Below are positions 4,463 to 5,864 of a stretch of 5,864 nucleotides of DNA, in pieces. The stretch comes from DASUZB01 sp035535495 (GTDB lineage Bacteria; Actinomycetota; CALGFH01). The position numbers and the translations under genes were made by a program. The stretch is taken from NCBI GenBank assembly GCA_035535495.1, contig DATLQA010000171.1, forward strand, positions 1-5,864, given 5' to 3'. Below the pieces are notes generated by a model. The model saw nothing but the letters and a program-made list of their open reading frames with translations, made no database searches and had not been told where the DNA came from. The stretch's first letter is position 1; the number at the start of each line of letters is the position of its first letter.

Positions 4463-5611
4463 GACCCATTCGAAGTCGGCCCCGTCCGGGCCGCCGAAGC
4501 CGCCGCCCAAGGTGAAGCCGTGCCCGGCCATCGCCTTGACCAGCCGCTGGTCGACCGCCGGACGACGCTGCGTCGGGTCGACCGCCAAGCCGACGGTGAC
4601 CGCGATCCCCCAGGCGTGCCTGGTGAGCTTGCCGTCCCGGTCGTGGAGCAGGCGCGGTCTCCAGCAGCCGCCGCGGCGCCGGAAGTCGGCCGCGTCGACG
4701 AGCCGATCGAGCTTGCGCCGCTGCAGGTCGGCCATGGCGGCCGCGAGATCCTCGACGACCATCCGGTGACAGGTGAGGCGCCCGAGCAGCGGCACCTGCG
4801 TGGTGACGAGGTTGCGCCGCTGCCAGGTGGGGTCGGGGGCGCCACGGTGGAGGCTCGGCAGCGCGAACTCGCCGAAGCGGGCCTTGACCAGGCCGAGCGG
4901 CAGGACGCTGTCGTCGCTGCGCAGGAAGCGCTGGTCACCGGCGACGGCGAAGCGGAGCTGGCGGCCCTTGAGCAGGCCGCGCACGGCGGTCTCCAGGCCG
5001 TCCAGCCGCCCGCGGGGCTGCACCAGCGCGTAGTCGGCACGCCGGAGGCCGTAGCGGCGGCCAACCTCACGATCCAGCGCCACCTCGTAGCCCGCGAGCA
5101 GCTCATCGTCCACCACCCCGCTGACCCGCAGCCAGCGGCCGCCGTCCAGCCGCAGCTGGCCGCCCCGCTGCAGATGGCGGAGCGCGGCGCCGGTCCTCGA
5201 GAGGACCGCGCCCTTGTCGAGCATCCCGACGAGCTTGGCGCCCGGCCGGCCGGCGGCGGCCGCGTAGGCATCGGGCTCGACCGCCATGGCCTCGACCGGG
5301 ACGACCCGGTAGCCGCGCCGCCGGCTGCTGGCCACCGGCAGCAGCCCGGTGCGAACGGCGCTGATCGCGGCGACCCTGGTGGAGTCCCGCACCAGCCCGA
5401 CCTCCCGGTCGGAGAGGCCGCCCGGCGCCCAGATCAGGAGCTGGCCCTGGAACGCGCCGAGACCCGCGGTGCGCGCGCCGGCCACGCCGTAGCCCCGGCG
5501 GCCCGGCCCGGAACCTGCGGGCCCGCTCCACTGGACCACGAACGCGACCCACCCGGCGACGAACACCGCCAGACCGAGGAGGATCCCGAGCGCACGCCCT
5601 CGCGCGGTCAT
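4448..5611 (-). CDS. Membrane-anchored protein with degenerate M15 (VanY-like) D,D-peptidase domain
   Basis: The 387-residue protein starts at ATG 5611, with GGGAG (5619-5623) seven bases upstream. Residues 7-27 are a single hydrophobic segment (signal anchor or uncleaved signal peptide), so the bulk lies outside the membrane. Residues about 40-270 are not recognised; they contain a VSGVVDDELLAGYE stretch and several basic patches. The C-terminal 110 residues match the M15 D-alanyl-D-alanine carboxypeptidase-like fold: TCHRMVVEDLAAAMADLQ (280-297), VDAADFRRRGGCWRPRLL (305-322), KLTRHAWGIAV (328-338), then PDGADFEWV near the end. Active members carry SRHAWGxAxDxN and GHFEW, whose His, Asp and His bind zinc and whose Glu is catalytic. 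Here His332 and Glu381 remain, but the Asp is Thr339 and the second His is Asp379. Zinc-dependent cleavage of peptidoglycan stem peptides is therefore doubtful; a peptidoglycan-binding or regulatory role is possible. It is a single gene with its own upstream region. Confidence 0.82.
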   Translation of the reverse strand: MTARGRALGILLGLAVFVAGWVAFVVQWSGPAGSGPGRRGYGVAGARTAGLGAFQGQLLIWAPGGLSDREVGLVRDSTRVAAISAVRTGLLPVASSRRRGYRVVPVEAMAVEPDAYAAAAGRPGAKLVGMLDKGAVLSRTGAALRHLQRGGQLRLDGGRWLRVSGVVDDELLAGYEVALDREVGRRYGLRRADYALVQPRGRLDGLETAVRGLLKGRQLRFAVAGDQRFLRSDDSVLPLGLVKARFGEFALPSLHRGAPDPTWQRRNLVTTQVPLLGRLTCHRMVVEDLAAAMADLQRRKLDRLVDAADFRRRGGCWRPRLLHDRDGKLTRHAWGIAVTVGLAVDPTQRRPAVDQRLVKAMAGHGFTLGGGFGGPDGADFEWVGAGA

Positions 5612-5628
5612 GCGCGATCTCCCTTCTG

Positions 5629-5646
5629 GTTACGGCTCAGCGTAAC
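5629..5646. repeat. Inverted repeat GTTACG-6-CGTAAC just upstream of the M15 gene
   Basis: GTTACG (5629-5634) and CGTAAC (5641-5646) are perfect 6-bp arms with a 6-nt centre. It lies in the 5' leader immediately before the ribosome binding site (5619-5623) of the M15-like gene and would fall near the transcription start of its candidate promoter, so it could be an operator or an RNA hairpin in the leader. Confidence 0.45.
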
Positions 5647-5673
5647 TATCGGGAATCGCGCCGCACCAGTGAA
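5645..5673 (-). promoter_or_regulatory. Candidate promoter of the M15-like gene
   Basis: On the minus strand TTCACT (5668-5673) and GATAGT (5645-5650) match four of six consensus bases each and are separated by exactly 17 bp. The start point would be near 5638, leaving a leader of about 27 nt that includes the ribosome binding site. The -35 overlaps the inverted repeat at 5669-5689. Confidence 0.42.
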
Positions 5674-5689
5674 CACCGCACTTGTTCAC
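5669..5689. promoter_or_regulatory. Inverted repeat GTGAACA-7-TGTTCAC, possible operator
   Basis: GTGAACA (5669-5675) and TGTTCAC (5683-5689) are perfect 7-bp arms around a 7-nt centre, a 21-bp dyad suited to a dimeric regulator. It overlaps the candidate -35 of the M15-like gene. Its left edge is preceded by CACCA, so CACCAGTG (5664-5671) repeats the edge of the operator at 4263-4289. Confidence 0.45.
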
Positions 5690-5707
5690 CGTTCCGATAT
5701 GGAACGG
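5689..5707 (-). terminator. Hairpin CCGTTCC-5-GGAACGG downstream of the E2 gene
   Basis: CCGTTCC (5689-5695) and GGAACGG (5701-5707) form a perfect 7-bp stem with a 5-nt loop. It lies about 32 bp beyond the stop of the minus-strand E2 acyltransferase gene, a reasonable place for a terminator, but there is no T-run and it could equally be a protein-binding dyad for the M15-like gene. Confidence 0.4.
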
Positions 5708-5738
5708 CCAGCTGGCGGCGGTCAGGAGCCGAAGGCGG

Positions 5739-5864
5739 TTACGCGCTCAGCAGCGCGGGATCCTCGAGCAGGTCGCGGAGGTGGGCGAGGAACCGGGCGG
5801 CGTAGGCGCCGTCGACGATGCGGTGGTCGAAGGAGACCGAGGTGGTCATCAGCTCGCGGACGGC
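5739..5864 (-). CDS. 2-oxoacid dehydrogenase E2 acyltransferase, C-terminal end (partial)
   Basis: The gene enters from the right edge on the minus strand; only the last 41 residues and the TAA (5739-5741) are present. The stretch MTTSVSFDHRIVDGAYAARF contains DHRxxDG, the active-site signature of dihydrolipoamide acyltransferases, in which the His is the general base that transfers the acyl group between lipoyl-lysine and CoA. It is followed by the usual closing helix FLAHLRDLLEDPALLSA. The end of the protein sits at the normal distance (about 27 residues) after the signature. Which complex it serves (pyruvate, 2-oxoglutarate or branched-chain) cannot be told from this tail; E1 and lipoyl-domain sequences lie outside the window. 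Confidence 0.93.
   Translation of the reverse strand, partial: AVRELMTTSVSFDHRIVDGAYAARFLAHLRDLLEDPALLSA

Noticed and set aside
4225..5271. N-terminal extension of the FIST frame by about 349 codons
   Set aside because: The extension is Ser/Arg/Ala-rich, crosses the divergent control region and overlaps the M15-like gene in another frame; the FIST family starts near MLTFGAAVST.
5707..5716. Perfect palindrome GCCAGCTGGC
   Set aside because: A 10-bp GC-rich palindrome is common by chance here and has no spacer for a hairpin; no link to a promoter or gene start.
1..5864. tRNA, rRNA, CRISPR array, insertion sequence or prophage attachment signals
   Set aside because: None seen: no cloverleaf-like segment, no regularly spaced repeats, no transposase or integrase motifs on either strand.

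Overview
High-GC DNA (roughly 70% G+C) with GC-rich third codon positions, TTG/ATG starts behind GGAGG-type ribosome binding sites, and several small proteins of a kind I associate with actinobacteria. It is most consistent with a chromosomal segment of an actinomycete-like bacterium, possibly a deep or uncultivated lineage; I cannot assign it more finely. No mobile element, tRNA, rRNA or CRISPR array is visible. The window opens inside one gene and closes inside another.

Layout. (1) Positions 1-313: the 3' end of a dienelactone-hydrolase-like gene (+), coupled by a TGATG overlap to a 50-residue small protein ending in a cysteine motif (CCGHPGEPGC). (2) 314-559: a non-coding leader holding a -10 box and a clear yybP-ykoY (Mn2+-sensing) riboswitch. 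(3) 560-1912: a 450-residue Na+/Ca2+-exchanger-superfamily (CaCA) membrane protein read from a TTG codon just after the riboswitch. (4) 1897-4224 (-): a two-gene operon of a FIST sensory-domain protein followed by a CAX-type Ca2+/H+ antiporter. The antiporter gene runs tail-to-tail into the first exchanger with a 16-bp overlap. (5) 4225-4323: a short AT-richer divergent control region with a nested inverted repeat. (6) 4324-4425 (+): a 33-residue single-helix membrane peptide. (7) 4448-5611 (-): a membrane-anchored protein with a C-terminal M15 (VanY-like) peptidase fold that has lost two of the three expected zinc ligands. (8) 5612-5738: an intergenic region with three inverted repeats. (9) 5739-5864 (-): the C-terminal end of a 2-oxoacid dehydrogenase E2 acyltransferase.

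How the genes may work together. The centre of the window looks like a divalent-cation handling locus: two unrelated-subfamily CaCA exchangers facing each other, one under a Mn2+ riboswitch and the other co-translated with a small-molecule-sensing FIST protein. The riboswitch suggests that the first exchanger exports Mn2+ (or is induced by it), rather than being a generic Na+/H+ or Na+/Ca2+ exchanger. The flanking DLH and E2 genes look like ordinary metabolic neighbours. The most noteworthy items are the riboswitch-controlled exchanger, the M15 pseudoenzyme, the FIST-CAX operon, and the two small ORFs, which gene callers may miss.
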